From Mycolicibacterium anyangense (GTDB lineage Bacteria; Actinomycetota; Actinomycetes; Mycobacteriales; Mycobacteriaceae): 64,000 nt of DNA. The notes under the pieces were generated by a model, which saw only the letters and a list, made by a program, of their open reading frames with translations, had not been told where the DNA came from and searched no databases. Location of the stretch: assembly GCF_010731855.1 (NCBI RefSeq), contig NZ_AP022620.1, forward strand, positions 3,596,001 through 3,660,000. Direction: 5' to 3'. The position numbers and the translations under genes were made by a program. Position 1 is the first letter of the stretch; every line of letters begins with the position of its first letter. Shown here in pieces: positions 51,940 through 64,000 of this stretch.

Positions 51940-52901
51940 CGGACCGCCAGCGAGAGGCCGAAATCCCCCGCCGGATCGGTCCACCAGTGCGTCCGCCGCA
52001 GCCCGGCGTCGGCCAGTTCCCTGCCGACAGCCTCCGGACGGAACTTGCACGACACCTCGGTCAACATCTCTTCACCTTGGCCGAAGTCGACGTGCAGGTC
52101 CAGTGCCGCGATGTGGACGTGCTGTGGCGTGTCGGCACGCAGCCACATCTCGATCCGCTCCTGGGGGGCGTTCCACCGGGCGACGTGGCTGAACTGCTCG
52201 ACGGCGAAGTCGGCATCGAGTTCCCGGTTGACGACTGCGAGGACGTTGCGGTTGAACCGAGCCGTCACACCGGCGCTGTCGTCGTAGGCGCGGACCAGCC
52301 GCCCGACGTCCTTGACCAGGTCGGTACCCAGCAGCAGGGAATCCCCGGGCTCGAGCACGTCGGCGAGTGCGGACAAGAAGGCTGCCCGCGGCCCCGGGGT
52401 CAGATTGCCGATCGTCGAGCCGAGGAAGACGAACAGCCGCCGACCGCCCACCGGGATCTTGGCCAGGTGCTCCTCGAAATCACCGCACACCGCGTCGATC
52501 TCCAGACCTGCGAACTCCGACTGCAGTGCCGCACCGGCGGCCTCGAGCACCCCTGCATCGACGTCGAACGGGATGAAGCGCTGCAGCGATCCGTGGTCGC
52601 GCAGGGCGGCCAGCAGCATCCTGGTCTTCTCCGAGGTGCCGCTGCCCAGTTCGACCAGGGTGTCCGCGCCACTAGCCGCCGCGATGGCGGCCGACTCGGC
52701 GCGCAGGATCTGCGCCTCGGCGCGGGTCGGGTAGTACTCCGGCAAACGGGTGATCTGATCGAAGAGGTCACTTCCGATGGCGTCATAGAACCACTTGGGC
52801 GGCAACGACTTCGGGGTCTGTTGCAAGCCGGTGCGCACATCGTGGCGCAGCGCCTGCCCGGCGGCGTCGGCAGCCAGGTAGTTCGACAGGGTGAAGGTCA
52901 C
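51936..52901 (-). CDS. egtD: EgtD, histidine N-alpha-trimethyltransferase
   Basis: The 321-residue methyltransferase, the exact usual length, starts at the GTG of [10 protein letters not shown]. It has [21 protein letters not shown] (quoted in part), the SAM motif [16 protein letters not shown], and FLGSTIGNL. It converts histidine to hercynine, the first step of ergothioneine synthesis. The GTG overlaps the egtC stop and its stop overlaps the egtE start, so translation is coupled. Orthologue of Rv3701c. Confidence 0.95.
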   Translation of the reverse strand: MTFTLSNYLAADAAGQALRHDVRTGLQQTPKSLPPKWFYDAIGSDLFDQITRLPEYYPTRAEAQILRAESAAIAAASGADTLVELGSGTSEKTRMLLAALRDHGSLQRFIPFDVDAGVLEAAGAALQSEFAGLEIDAVCGDFEEHLAKIPVGGRRLFVFLGSTIGNLTPGPRAAFLSALADVLEPGDSLLLGTDLVKDVGRLVRAYDDSAGVTARFNRNVLAVVNRELDADFAVEQFSHVARWNAPQERIEMWLRADTPQHVHIAALDLHVDFGQGEEMLTEVSCKFRPEAVGRELADAGLRRTHWWTDPAGDFGLSLAVR

Positions 52902-53593
52902 GACGATCCTCTCAGCGGGGTCAGCGTCACGCGCTGCTCGGTGACCTCGACCAGGTGACGGTCCGGGATGTCGCGCCAATCGGGGTGATCGTCGTAGGGC
53001 TCACTGGCCAGCACTACGCCGTCCGCACGCTCGAGCACCGACAAGGTGTCTCCCCAGGTGGTGGCCAGCAGCCGGGAACCGTTGGCGGCCAGGATGTTCA
53101 GCCGCGCTCCTGGGTCGGCGGCGGCCACCTCGACGATGGTGTCCCCGAGGTTGTCCAGACCGCGCTCGAAGATCATCGCGGCCAGGATCGCGCTGTCGAC
53201 GGTCGATTCGGCCGCCGACGTCAGCGGGAGCACGCCACGATCGACAATCCCGTTGTGCGACAACAACCATCGGCCGTCGGTGAAGGGGGCGCAGGCACTG
53301 GGTTCGATCGGCATACCGACACTCGCCGATCGCACAGCGGCCACCACACAACTGCTGCGCAGCGCGGGCGACACCGACGCGAACGACGCATCACCCCAGA
53401 GCGGGGCGGCGCTGCGCCAACGCCGTGGCTGACTCAGGTCATCGAAAAAGCCCACACCCCAACCGTCGGCGTTGAGCAATCCGTGCTTCTGCCGGCGGGG
53501 GGCATAGGACTGCACCAGCAACCCCGACGGCGGGTCCAGTGTCAGCGAGGCCAACGACGCCGATTCGCCCAGCCAGCCGAGATGCCGACACAT
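52898..53593 (-). CDS. egtC: EgtC, gamma-glutamyl-hercynylcysteine sulfoxide amidohydrolase
   Basis: The 231-residue protein is a class II glutamine amidotransferase-like hydrolase with an N-terminal nucleophile Cys2 (MCRHLGWLG). The [14 protein letters not shown] and [10 protein letters not shown] motifs belong to the same fold. It removes glutamate from gamma-glutamyl-hercynylcysteine sulfoxide. The ATG overlaps the egtB stop. Orthologue of Rv3702c. Confidence 0.94.
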   Translation of the reverse strand: MCRHLGWLGESASLASLTLDPPSGLLVQSYAPRRQKHGLLNADGWGVGFFDDLSQPRRWRSAAPLWGDASFASVSPALRSSCVVAAVRSASVGMPIEPSACAPFTDGRWLLSHNGIVDRGVLPLTSAAESTVDSAILAAMIFERGLDNLGDTIVEVAAADPGARLNILAANGSRLLATTWGDTLSVLERADGVVLASEPYDDHPDWRDIPDRHLVEVTEQRVTLTPLRGSS

Positions 53594-54873
53594 CAGGCGT
53601 CCCAGGCCAATCGCACACCGGAGAAGATCTGCCGGCGGATCGGATGGTCCCAGTTGCGGAAGCTGGGGCGCAGGATGTCACCGGCCACCGCCCACGATCC
53701 GCCGCGCAGCACCCGGTAGTCGCCGTCGAAAAACGGTTCGGAGTAGCGCTGGTAGATCATCGGCGTGAAGCCCGGCCACGGCCGCAGCGGCGAGGTGGTC
53801 CACTCCCAGACATCGCCGAGCATCTGCTCGACACCGTAGGCCGACGCCCCCTGCGGGTAGGCGCCCACCGGGGCTGGGCGCAGGGCGGCACCGTCGAGGT
53901 TGGCCAGCTGCGCCGACGGGCGCTCGGCACCCCAGGGAAAGCGGCGCCGGGCACCCGCTTCCGGGTCCCAGGCGCAGGCCTTCTCCCATTCGATCTCGGT
54001 GGGCAGGCGCGCCCCGGCCCATGCCGCGTAGGCCTCGGCTTCGAAGTAGGTGATGTGCTGGACGGGTTCGTCATCGGGGATCTGTTCGATGTGGCCGAAC
54101 CGGGCGCGGCTGCCGTCGGCGTTCCAGAACTGGGGTGCGGTGAGCCCGGCTTGGACGCGATGCTCCCAGCCGCGCTGCGACCACCACCGCGGCTGGCGGT
54201 AGCCGCCGTCGTCGATGAAGTGCCGCCACTCGCCGTTGGTGACCGGCACCCGCCCGATCCGGAAGGACGGCACGTCGACGACGTGCGCGGGGCGCTCGTT
54301 GTCCAGTGACAGCGGCTCGTCATCGGCATCGACGCCGAGCACGAACGGCCCGCCGGGGACCAGCACGGAGGTTCCGGCCAGGTCGGGTCGACCGGGTGGC
54401 AGCGCGGCGCCCGGGCCGAGAATCGGTGCGCCGGTGCGCAGGTTGAGCGCCTGCAGCATGGTTTCGTCGTGCTGGTTTTCGTGGCTGATCACCAGACCGA
54501 AGCGGAATGCGATGTCCTCGTCATGCTCGGATGCGGCATCGAGGACGTCGAGCGCCGCCGCCCGCACGCTGCCGCAGTAAGCCCGGGACTGGGCCGGCGA
54601 CAGCAGTGGCAGGTCGACCCGGCTGGCTCGGCTGTGCACGAACGCGTCGTAAAGGCCCTCGACGGTGGCGGGCAGTATGCCCGGACGGTCTGGATTGCCG
54701 TCGCGCAGCAGCCAGAGTTCTTCCTGCTGGCCGATGTGGGCGAGGTCCCAGACCAGTGGACTCATCAGCGGGTTGTACTGGCGGTGCAGTTCGGCGTCAT
54801 CGAAGTCGGTGAGGGCCAGCGTCCGCTGCCGGGCCCGGTCGAGGTCACGGGCCAGCAGCTCGCGGGAGATCAC
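53593..54873 (-). CDS. egtB: EgtB, hercynine oxygenase (sulfoxide synthase)
   Basis: The 426-residue protein has an N-terminal DinB-like domain with iron ligands His46, His131 and His135 (HENQHDE) and a C-terminal formylglycine-generating-enzyme-like domain with [11 protein letters not shown] and YRVLRGGSW. It is a non-haem iron enzyme joining gamma-glutamylcysteine to hercynine with O2. The GTG start overlaps the egtA stop (GTGA). Orthologue of Rv3703c. Confidence 0.95.
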   Translation of the reverse strand: MISRELLARDLDRARQRTLALTDFDDAELHRQYNPLMSPLVWDLAHIGQQEELWLLRDGNPDRPGILPATVEGLYDAFVHSRASRVDLPLLSPAQSRAYCGSVRAAALDVLDAASEHDEDIAFRFGLVISHENQHDETMLQALNLRTGAPILGPGAALPPGRPDLAGTSVLVPGGPFVLGVDADDEPLSLDNERPAHVVDVPSFRIGRVPVTNGEWRHFIDDGGYRQPRWWSQRGWEHRVQAGLTAPQFWNADGSRARFGHIEQIPDDEPVQHITYFEAEAYAAWAGARLPTEIEWEKACAWDPEAGARRRFPWGAERPSAQLANLDGAALRPAPVGAYPQGASAYGVEQMLGDVWEWTTSPLRPWPGFTPMIYQRYSEPFFDGDYRVLRGGSWAVAGDILRPSFRNWDHPIRRQIFSGVRLAWDA

Positions 54874-56159
54874 TCCTGCCCCCGCGCCAGCCGGCGCACG
54901 GCGGGCACGATCCCACTCCGGATCACCCCGTCGGCGATGTCATCGGCAGGACTACGGCCGGCTTCCACATTGTGGACCAACCGCGCCATGGACTCCGATA
55001 ATTCCGCGGGCGCCCGATCCGCGACGGCGGCCACGCAGCGGTTGGCCGCGGTGTACAGCCGATTGTCGGCGAGGCCGACCCGGGCAGCCAGGTCCCAGGA
55101 CGTCGCCACCGGCGCGACAGCCTCGGCGGCCACATCGGCTGCCTGGGGATCATCGAGCAGCGTGGTCAACAGGAACACCAGGGCCGGCCACAGCGCGTCG
55201 GGCACGCTGTCGAGATAACGGATCTCCAGCCAGCCGCGCGGGCGGACCGGCGGGAACAGGGTGGTCAGGTGGTAGTCGAGATCCGTCGTGGTGGGCCGCC
55301 TGCCGTCGAGCTCGACCAGGCCGTCCGCCCAGTCCGCGAAGGGCACCTGGGTGGTCAGCGGGACCGCGTGTGGTGTGTGCACCAGCATCACCGGCGCTTT
55401 CAGCGCGTAGCGCGCCCAGTCGGTGCACGGGTCATCCCCGCTGGCACCCAGGACCGGGCCGCACCGCGCGGAGTCCAGCTGTCCCCACACCCACTGCCTG
55501 CTGGACTGCCAGCCGGTGAAAGTGCCGGCCAGCAGCGGCGAGTTGGCCGCGATCGCGATCATCGTGGGGCCCAGCGCGTGGGCAAGGCGCACCCGGTCGG
55601 CCCAGCCGTCCCGGGGACCGGCGTCCAGGTTGATCTGCATCGAGGCCGTCGAGGTCATCATCGCCGCGCCGGCGCCGGCCGTGCAGGTGGCGGTGAAGAA
55701 CTGTTCCATCGCCAGGTAGCGGGCGCCCGGGTTGATCCGCTGGGCACGCCGCAGCGGGTCGGCACCCAGCAGCACCAGCCCCAGCCCGGCCTCCTCGGCC
55801 ACCGACCGCAGGACCTCCCGGTCAGCGGCCATGGCGGCAATCGCGGCCGTCGGGCCGTCCAGCGGAGGTCCGGACAGTTCGATGGCGCCGCCCGGCTCGA
55901 CCGTGATCGCACCACCGCCCGGTAGGGACGGCACCGCGGAGATCACCGCACGTAACTCGGCCCAGCTCGGTCTGCGATGCGGATCGTCGAGGTCGAAGCA
56001 GTGCGCCTCGAGTTCCAGGCCCACCCGTCCCACCGAGGTGTCGGACAGAGTCAGCCCCGCGATGTGCAGGGCGGCCGAGGTCGAATCGGCCAGCGGGCGC
56101 TCGTCGGCCTCCGGCCCGCTGCGCGAACGGCCCGGTGTGGACGTGACGACGAACGTCAT
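54870..56159 (-). CDS. egtA: EgtA, glutamate-cysteine ligase of ergothioneine synthesis
   Basis: The 429-residue ligase makes gamma-glutamylcysteine for EgtB. The N-terminal [27 protein letters not shown] and [13 protein letters not shown] are the GCS2/EgtA signature, and [12 protein letters not shown] occurs near the end. The start [10 protein letters not shown] follows a purine-rich GGAAGATGG; an ATG at 56231 is open but not supported. It is the first gene of the egt operon. Orthologue of Rv3704c. Confidence 0.94.
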   Translation of the reverse strand: MTFVVTSTPGRSRSGPEADERPLADSTSAALHIAGLTLSDTSVGRVGLELEAHCFDLDDPHRRPSWAELRAVISAVPSLPGGGAITVEPGGAIELSGPPLDGPTAAIAAMAADREVLRSVAEEAGLGLVLLGADPLRRAQRINPGARYLAMEQFFTATCTAGAGAAMMTSTASMQINLDAGPRDGWADRVRLAHALGPTMIAIAANSPLLAGTFTGWQSSRQWVWGQLDSARCGPVLGASGDDPCTDWARYALKAPVMLVHTPHAVPLTTQVPFADWADGLVELDGRRPTTTDLDYHLTTLFPPVRPRGWLEIRYLDSVPDALWPALVFLLTTLLDDPQAADVAAEAVAPVATSWDLAARVGLADNRLYTAANRCVAAVADRAPAELSESMARLVHNVEAGRSPADDIADGVIRSGIVPAVRRLARGQE

Positions 56160-56249
56160 GGGATCCATCTTCCAGACCGCACCGACAAAACTCCCCGCTG
56201 ATCGAGCGACACGTTGGTGACGTGTACCCAAAGTCGCGGATCGTTACCG

Positions 56250-56915
56250 CTACTGACCCAGGGTGTTCTGCATCGCGCCCGCCAGCACGTTGACCGCGGG
56301 GCCGCCGTTTCCGGACTGGCAGACCTTGGCTTGCAGCAGGACGTTCTCTCGCAGCCTGGTCTGGGTGAAGCAGCGCCGATCACTACCGGCCTCCTGCTTG
56401 ACCCACACGGCGTCGGTGGCAGTCGGCGGCGCACCCGTGAACGACCACACCTCGGTGGTGCCGTCCTCGAGGTGCATGGCCGTGGTCTGCCCCGCGCAGC
56501 CGACCGTGCGGTCGATCACCCGGTGGTAGGCGCGCGACGCCGCCTCGGCAGTGGCGAACACCCCGATCGCCTGCTTGACCAGGTGGCCTTGATCGCTGGC
56601 CGACGTCTGGGTCACCGCACCGTTGAACGAGGCGAGGTCGGGGTCGTAGTACACCTCGGGCAGGCCGACGTCGGCCCAGTTGTTGCACACCGGCAGATCC
56701 ACCCAGTAGGCCTGGAACGGATCGGTGAACACCGACTCCCAGGCCATCGGCGCGCCGACGATATTGCCGACCGAGCCCTTGCCGAGGACCGCGTAGGACA
56801 CCACCCCCGGATCCGACGGCCGGGCCTGTGCCGGCCCTGCCGCCGCAAAGGCGATCGCCACCGCCGCAGCCATCGCCGGCGCGGCGGCCAACAGGCGGCT
56901 GGCGTCGACGGTCAT
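56250..56915 (-). CDS. Secreted PknH-type sensor-domain protein
   Basis: The 221-residue protein has a signal peptide (cleavage near AQA-RPSD), then a fold with VYYDPDLASFNGAV and four Cys (CNNW, VGCAGQT, RRCFTQ, KVCQSG) that form two disulfides in the PknH extracellular domain family. It lacks a lipobox, so it is secreted rather than a lipoprotein. Orthologue of Rv3705c. The ligand is unknown. Confidence 0.85.
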   Translation of the reverse strand: MTVDASRLLAAAPAMAAAVAIAFAAAGPAQARPSDPGVVSYAVLGKGSVGNIVGAPMAWESVFTDPFQAYWVDLPVCNNWADVGLPEVYYDPDLASFNGAVTQTSASDQGHLVKQAIGVFATAEAASRAYHRVIDRTVGCAGQTTAMHLEDGTTEVWSFTGAPPTATDAVWVKQEAGSDRRCFTQTRLRENVLLQAKVCQSGNGGPAVNVLAGAMQNTLGQ

Positions 56916-56933
56916 GAATCGATCATGCCAGCG

Positions 56934-57359
56934 TCAGCAGACGGCGGTCGCCGTCAACTCGAGCTTCTGCTGCGGATGGATCAGCCCCGCCACCGTCACC
57001 CAGGTGCTCGTCGGGCGGTGGGCACCGACCCAGGCCTTGAGAATCGGCGCGGCAGCGGCGAGCCCAGCCATGTCGGTCGTGTAGATCGTCCATGCGACCA
57101 GACCGCTGCGCTGGCCACCGACGGCCTGCAGAGAGCGGTCGAGCACCTCCAGGGTGAAGTCCAACTGCTCGTCGAAACTACTTGCCACCGGCTCGAGCCC
57201 GGACTCACCGACGGTCAGCGGCGCTATTCCGGAGACGTAGATGGTGCCCCGGGCGACGACGGTCTGAACGATGCCCAGGTCCTCGAAGACCTGCGGGTCG
57301 AAGTAGCCGATATCGGCGGGCACCGAACGCCGGATGTCAGCGGCATCGGTTGTGGTCAT
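56934..57359 (-). CDS. RidA/YjgF-family protein
   Basis: The 141-residue protein starts MTTTDAADIRRSV behind GAGAGGG. The RidA pattern is seen in IYVSGIAPLTVGESG, DEQLDFTLEVLDRSLQAVGG and WVTVAGLIHPQQKLEL. It is a second RidA paralogue in the window (see 5051-5506). The substrate is unknown. The frame is open further upstream, but that part is antisense-like to the catalase gene. Confidence 0.82.
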   Translation of the reverse strand: MTTTDAADIRRSVPADIGYFDPQVFEDLGIVQTVVARGTIYVSGIAPLTVGESGLEPVASSFDEQLDFTLEVLDRSLQAVGGQRSGLVAWTIYTTDMAGLAAAAPILKAWVGAHRPTSTWVTVAGLIHPQQKLELTATAVC

Positions 57360-57459
57360 AGCGGTGCCCTCTCGGGTCGACGATCGACAAGCGGGTGCGG
57401 TCTCGCCGGCATCCGGCGTGTGCAGAATACGCGTGATCACCCACGATCGACGACGCGAA

Positions 57460-58911
57460 CTAACCCTCCAGGTTCGCGCGCACACCTTCCTCCACGGCCT
57501 TGCCGAGGTCGGGATCGACCTTGCGCCAGTACTCGAACACCCGGGACAGCACCGGCTCCCGCACACCCTTGGAGACGTGGCCGATGATGTTGTGCGCCAG
57601 ACGTTCCCGAGCCTCGTCGTCGAGCACCTCGCGCACCAGGGTGCCGGCCTGGCCCCAGTCGTCGTCGTCCTCGCGCAGGGCGTACGCGGTGCGCACCATG
57701 TCGCCATCGGAGGCCCAGTGCACCTCGGCGGCGCGCGCCGGGTCCGCTTGTGGGCCACCCATAGAGTTGGGCGCGTAGACCGGGTCGGTGACGTTGCGGA
57801 TGCGCATCGCACCGTCCTTGGAGTAGCTATGCACCTCGACTTTGGGGGTGTTGACCGGAATCTGCTTGTAGTTCACGCCAAGTCGGTGCCGGTGGGCGTC
57901 GCTGTAGGAGAATCCCCGGGCCAACAGCATCTTGTCCGGGCTCAGTCCGGTGCCCGGCACGATGTTGTTCGGCTCGAAGGCGGCCTGTTCGATCTCTGCG
58001 TGGTAGTCGGTGACGTTGCGGTTCAACGTCATCCGGCCGACCTCGCGCAGCGGGTAGTCGCTGTGCGGCCACACCTTGGTGAGGTCGAACGGGTTGAACC
58101 GGTAGGTCTTGGCATCCTCGAACGGCATGATCTGAACGTGCAGCGTCCAGCTCGGGAAGTCGCCTCCCTCGATCGAGGCGAACAGGTCGCGCTGGTGGGC
58201 GTCGCCGTCGGTGCCGGCCATCTCGTCGCCCTCCTCCTGGGTGAGGAACTCGATGCCCTGGTCGCTCTTGAAGTGGTACTTCACCCAGAACAGCTCACCA
58301 GCGGCGTTGAGCCAGCTGTAGGTGTGGCTGGAGTAGCCGTTCATGTGCCGCCACGTCCTGGGGATACCGCGGTCCCCCATCAGCCAGGTGACCTGATGTG
58401 CAGACTCCGGGGACAAGGTCCAGAAGTCCCATTGCATGTGGTGGTCGCGAAGGTTGCTGGACTGCAGGCGTTTCTGCGAGCGGATGAAGTTCTGGAATTT
58501 CATGGGATCCCGGATGAAGAACACCGGGGTGTTGTTGCCGACCATGTCGAAGTTGCCTTCGGAGGTGTAGAACTTCAGCGCGAACCCGCGCGGGTCGCGC
58601 CACGTATCTGGGCTGCCCCGCTCACCGGCGACGGTGGAGAACCGAGCCACCATCTCCGTCTTGGCGCCAGGCTGCAGGAACTCCGCCCTCGTGAACGCAC
58701 TGACATCCTGCGTCACTTCGAACATGCCGAAGGCGCCGCCGCCCTTGGCGTGCGGCTGGCGCTCCGGGATGCGTTCCCGGTTGAAGTTGGCCATCTGCTC
58801 GATGAGGTAGTGGTCCTGCAGCAGGATCGGTCCGTCCGGGCCGACGGTGAGCGAATGCTCGAGGCTGGGCGCCGGGGCGCCGGCATCGGTGGTCGCATAC
58901 TTCTCGGTCAT
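57460..58911 (-). CDS. katA: Monofunctional haem catalase (clade 3 type)
   Basis: The 483-residue catalase has the distal His54 in [12 protein letters not shown], the conserved Asn in [13 protein letters not shown] and the haem-ligand Tyr at about 336 in [13 protein letters not shown]. The small-subunit length lacks the C-terminal flavodoxin domain of clade 2. It breaks down H2O2. It is distinct from the bifunctional KatG. The start MTEKYATTD was chosen; the longer frame to 59136 is Arg/Pro-rich shadow. The gene symbol is descriptive. Confidence 0.93.
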   Translation of the reverse strand: MTEKYATTDAGAPAPSLEHSLTVGPDGPILLQDHYLIEQMANFNRERIPERQPHAKGGGAFGMFEVTQDVSAFTRAEFLQPGAKTEMVARFSTVAGERGSPDTWRDPRGFALKFYTSEGNFDMVGNNTPVFFIRDPMKFQNFIRSQKRLQSSNLRDHHMQWDFWTLSPESAHQVTWLMGDRGIPRTWRHMNGYSSHTYSWLNAAGELFWVKYHFKSDQGIEFLTQEEGDEMAGTDGDAHQRDLFASIEGGDFPSWTLHVQIMPFEDAKTYRFNPFDLTKVWPHSDYPLREVGRMTLNRNVTDYHAEIEQAAFEPNNIVPGTGLSPDKMLLARGFSYSDAHRHRLGVNYKQIPVNTPKVEVHSYSKDGAMRIRNVTDPVYAPNSMGGPQADPARAAEVHWASDGDMVRTAYALREDDDDWGQAGTLVREVLDDEARERLAHNIIGHVSKGVREPVLSRVFEYWRKVDPDLGKAVEEGVRANLEG

Positions 58912-58956
58912 GTGCGGGGTGTACCCACTTCGACGGATTGTCCCCACCCGACGACA

Positions 58957-58984
58957 AGAGCCCAGCGCGGGGGCACTGGGCTCT
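58957..58984. terminator. Hairpin between catalase and the Gly/Pro-rich gene
   Basis: AGAGCCCAG (58957-58965) pairs with CTGGGCTCT (58976-58984) over a 10-nt loop, just past the stop of the gene at 59000. It would end that transcript before katA. Confidence 0.65.
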
Positions 58985-58999
58985 CGTCGGGTTGATCGG

Positions 59000-59452
59000 T
59001 CAGGGGCGCGGAATCGGCGTCGCCGTGGCACCCGGGCCGCCGCTGCCCGGCATCCCCGGACCGGCGCCCGGTCCGGGGCCGGGGCCCATGCCCGGTCCGC
59101 CGAACGGGCCGGGACCGCCGGGTCCACCAAACTCACCGGGGCCGCCGGGCCCGCCCGGCATCATCGGCATGGGGAACATCGGCGGTCCGATGCGCTCGCG
59201 GAATTCGGAGTTGTGGTGACGCCAGCCGCCGTCATAGCCGCTGTGGCGGCCGAGCGCGAAGCCGGTGAAGAACACGGCGCCGACGATGAAAATGACGCCC
59301 GCGACGATCGCCACCCAGGCAGCCACCTGGTACAGGCGGCTGGGTCGCTGCGGATACACCGGTGGAACGTAGGCCGGTGGTGGAGGGGGCGGGGGAAGGG
59401 TGGCGACGGGGCCGGTTGCGGGTTCCTCGACCCGCTCGGGTGTATCGGTCAT
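59000..59452 (-). CDS. Pro/Gly-rich membrane protein
   Basis: The 150-residue protein starts [11 protein letters not shown] Pro-rich cytoplasmic segment (about 18-38) precedes one membrane segment (about 43-68). The outside segment is rich in GGPGGPG repeats and Met. I recognise no named family. Low-complexity composition makes homology detection hard. A hairpin terminator follows its stop. Confidence 0.65.
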   Translation of the reverse strand: MTDTPERVEEPATGPVATLPPPPPPPAYVPPVYPQRPSRLYQVAAWVAIVAGVIFIVGAVFFTGFALGRHSGYDGGWRHHNSEFRERIGPPMFPMPMMPGGPGGPGEFGGPGGPGPFGGPGMGPGPGPGAGPGMPGSGGPGATATPIPRP

Positions 59453-59533
59453 GCCTTCGATCATCCGAGCCGGGCGCATAGCGCGCCGTAGGTAACGGCT
59501 TTGAAATGGATGTGAATGCTGCGGTACCACTGG

Positions 59534-60376
59534 CTAGGACAATCCCCGCGACTGCAACGCAACGCGAACCCGACGGACGACGCCAGCGGGCGCATCCTCC
59601 TTGACCACCCGGATCACGATCCAGCCCAACCTCTGCAACAACTCATGACGGCGCACATCGCGGACATACTGCGCTCGATCACTGCGGTGCTGGTCACCGT
59701 CGTACTCCACTGCGACCTTGACTTTCTCCCACCCCATGTCCAGCCGGGCGATGAAAAGGCCACAGTCATAGACCTCGATCTGGGTAACCGGAGCCGGGAA
59801 ACCCGCCTCTACCAACAACACTCGCAACCAGGTTTCACGGGGCGACTCTGCCCCCGGATCGACGAGGGCCAAGACCTGCGGCAACCGGCGCACTCCACGC
59901 GCGCCTGGATGACGGCGCGCAATCTGCTCGACCTGCTCAGCGGTGTATCCCGACGCGCGCGCCAGCGCATCTAGTCTCGCCAACTCATCTCGGCCGCGGC
60001 GTCGCGCCAGGTCGAACGCGGTGCGCGCGGGTGTGGTCACCAGGAGACCCGATCTCACCATCACCTCGTCGGGCAGCAGTGTGTCGTTATAGGTGGCAAT
60101 ACCTGGCGGCGGCCGCGTATTGGCCGATACGAGTTCGATGTCGAGATCGTCGTCGATCCACTTGGTGCCATGCCATGCCGCCGCCGCACATCCTGCGATG
60201 GCAGCAGTTCGACCCGACCACAGCCACGCCGCGACGGTTCTGCAGCGCAGTGTCAGCTCGATCGAGTTGTGGACGTAAACGCCGGGAAAGACCGCGCGGT
60301 GCTGTGTTCTCAAGGCGTGCCGAGTGAGTCTCCCGTCCAGCAAGGCGTCCTTGCCCACAAACGGCATAGGGTGCAC
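59534..60376 (-). CDS. DUF559/Vsr-like endonuclease-fold protein
   Basis: The 280-residue protein has an N-terminal region like AbiEi-type winged-helix and middle domains (residues 10-160). The C-terminal DUF559-like domain has VAVEYDGDQHRSDRAQYVRD and GWIVIRVVKED, fitting a PD-(D/E)xK nuclease-like core. Such proteins are multicopy in mycobacteria and have no proven role. The start could be GTG 60376 or ATG 60367; neither has a clear ribosome-binding site. Confidence 0.75.
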   Translation of the reverse strand: MHPMPFVGKDALLDGRLTRHALRTQHRAVFPGVYVHNSIELTLRCRTVAAWLWSGRTAAIAGCAAAAWHGTKWIDDDLDIELVSANTRPPPGIATYNDTLLPDEVMVRSGLLVTTPARTAFDLARRRGRDELARLDALARASGYTAEQVEQIARRHPGARGVRRLPQVLALVDPGAESPRETWLRVLLVEAGFPAPVTQIEVYDCGLFIARLDMGWEKVKVAVEYDGDQHRSDRAQYVRDVRRHELLQRLGWIVIRVVKEDAPAGVVRRVRVALQSRGLS

Positions 60377-60492
60377 GCGTCACAGGATGGCGGCTCGCGG
60401 GTACTCGCGGTTTCGCGCATCCACAGCTCACCCAGACGTGCACCAGGGCGGGATCCTGGCCTCAATCCCGCCCAGGCTTCAGCCTCGGCGTA

Positions 60493-63949
<3,457 letters not shown>

Positions 63950-64000
63950 TGTCTGCCCTTTCTGCATGCGTGGGGTTGCCCATAAGGATAAGGGGTATAC

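Noticed and set aside
57334-58995. A 553-codon plus-strand open frame
   Set aside because: Antisense shadow of the catalase gene, whose motifs are unmistakable on the minus strand.
59040-59170. GGCCCGCC-like repeats
   Set aside because: Coding repeats for the Gly/Pro-rich segment of the small membrane protein.

Overview
The window is a G+C-rich actinobacterial chromosome segment. Its gene order matches the Mycobacterium tuberculosis stretch Rv3671c (marP) to Rv3709c (ask) so closely that a mycobacterium is near certain. The extra kup, NCS1 permease, carotenoid oxygenase and catalase genes suggest a rapidly growing Mycolicibacterium-type species. No rRNA, prophage, IS element or CRISPR array is visible. 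There is one tRNA, tRNA-Pro(CGG).

Layout. 1-13.2 kb is the conserved core: marP (cut by the window edge), CoA-type Nudix, membrane thioredoxin, nth, a small membrane protein, crp, a metallo-beta-lactamase/RidA/DUF4177 operon, the Get3-like pair bagA-bagB, whiB4, ponA2, a metallophosphoesterase and cds1. 13.1-22.4 kb is more species-variable: a small membrane ORF, tRNA-Pro, kup behind an overlapping six-codon leader ORF, a Pro-rich secreted protein, a TspO-like protein, a KstD-like flavoprotein, a haem-oxygenase-like protein tail-to-tail with a CDGSH Fe-S protein and a methyltransferase, and an F420-type LLM enzyme. 22.6-30.3 kb is core again: yqeY-like, a Pro-rich membrane protein, DUF4129, DUF4350, moxR, DUF58, and the divergent SpoIIM/RDD pair.

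30.3-46.3 kb is accessory relative to M. tuberculosis. Its most notable part is a compact 5.6-kb gene island (32305-37870) bounded by a perfect 29-bp direct repeat. The right copy of the repeat is the 3' end of a SnoaL-like gene. The island carries an EthR-like TetR regulator divergent from a flavin monooxygenase and an overlapping alpha/beta hydrolase, then an LLM flavin/F420 oxidoreductase with a CHK/EcKL-type kinase. This is an ethA/ethR-like oxidative module inserted at the end of a gene, with no integrase of its own. To its right lie a SnoaL/SDR/carotenoid oxygenase operon, a PAS-ANTAR regulator, a GntR-NCS1 permease pair, two PadR regulators and a histidine acid phosphatase.

46.3-64 kb is core: glpK, two methyltransferases flanking a GCS2-type ligase gene that is broken by a one-base frameshift, the complete ergothioneine operon egtA-B-C-D-E with each junction overlapping by four bases, a PknH-sensor-like secreted protein, RidA, catalase, a Gly/Pro-rich membrane protein, a DUF559 protein, a DUF4185 secreted protein, asd and ask. 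Many genes appear to be transcribed leaderless, with a TANNNT -10 element 5-8 nt before the start codon.
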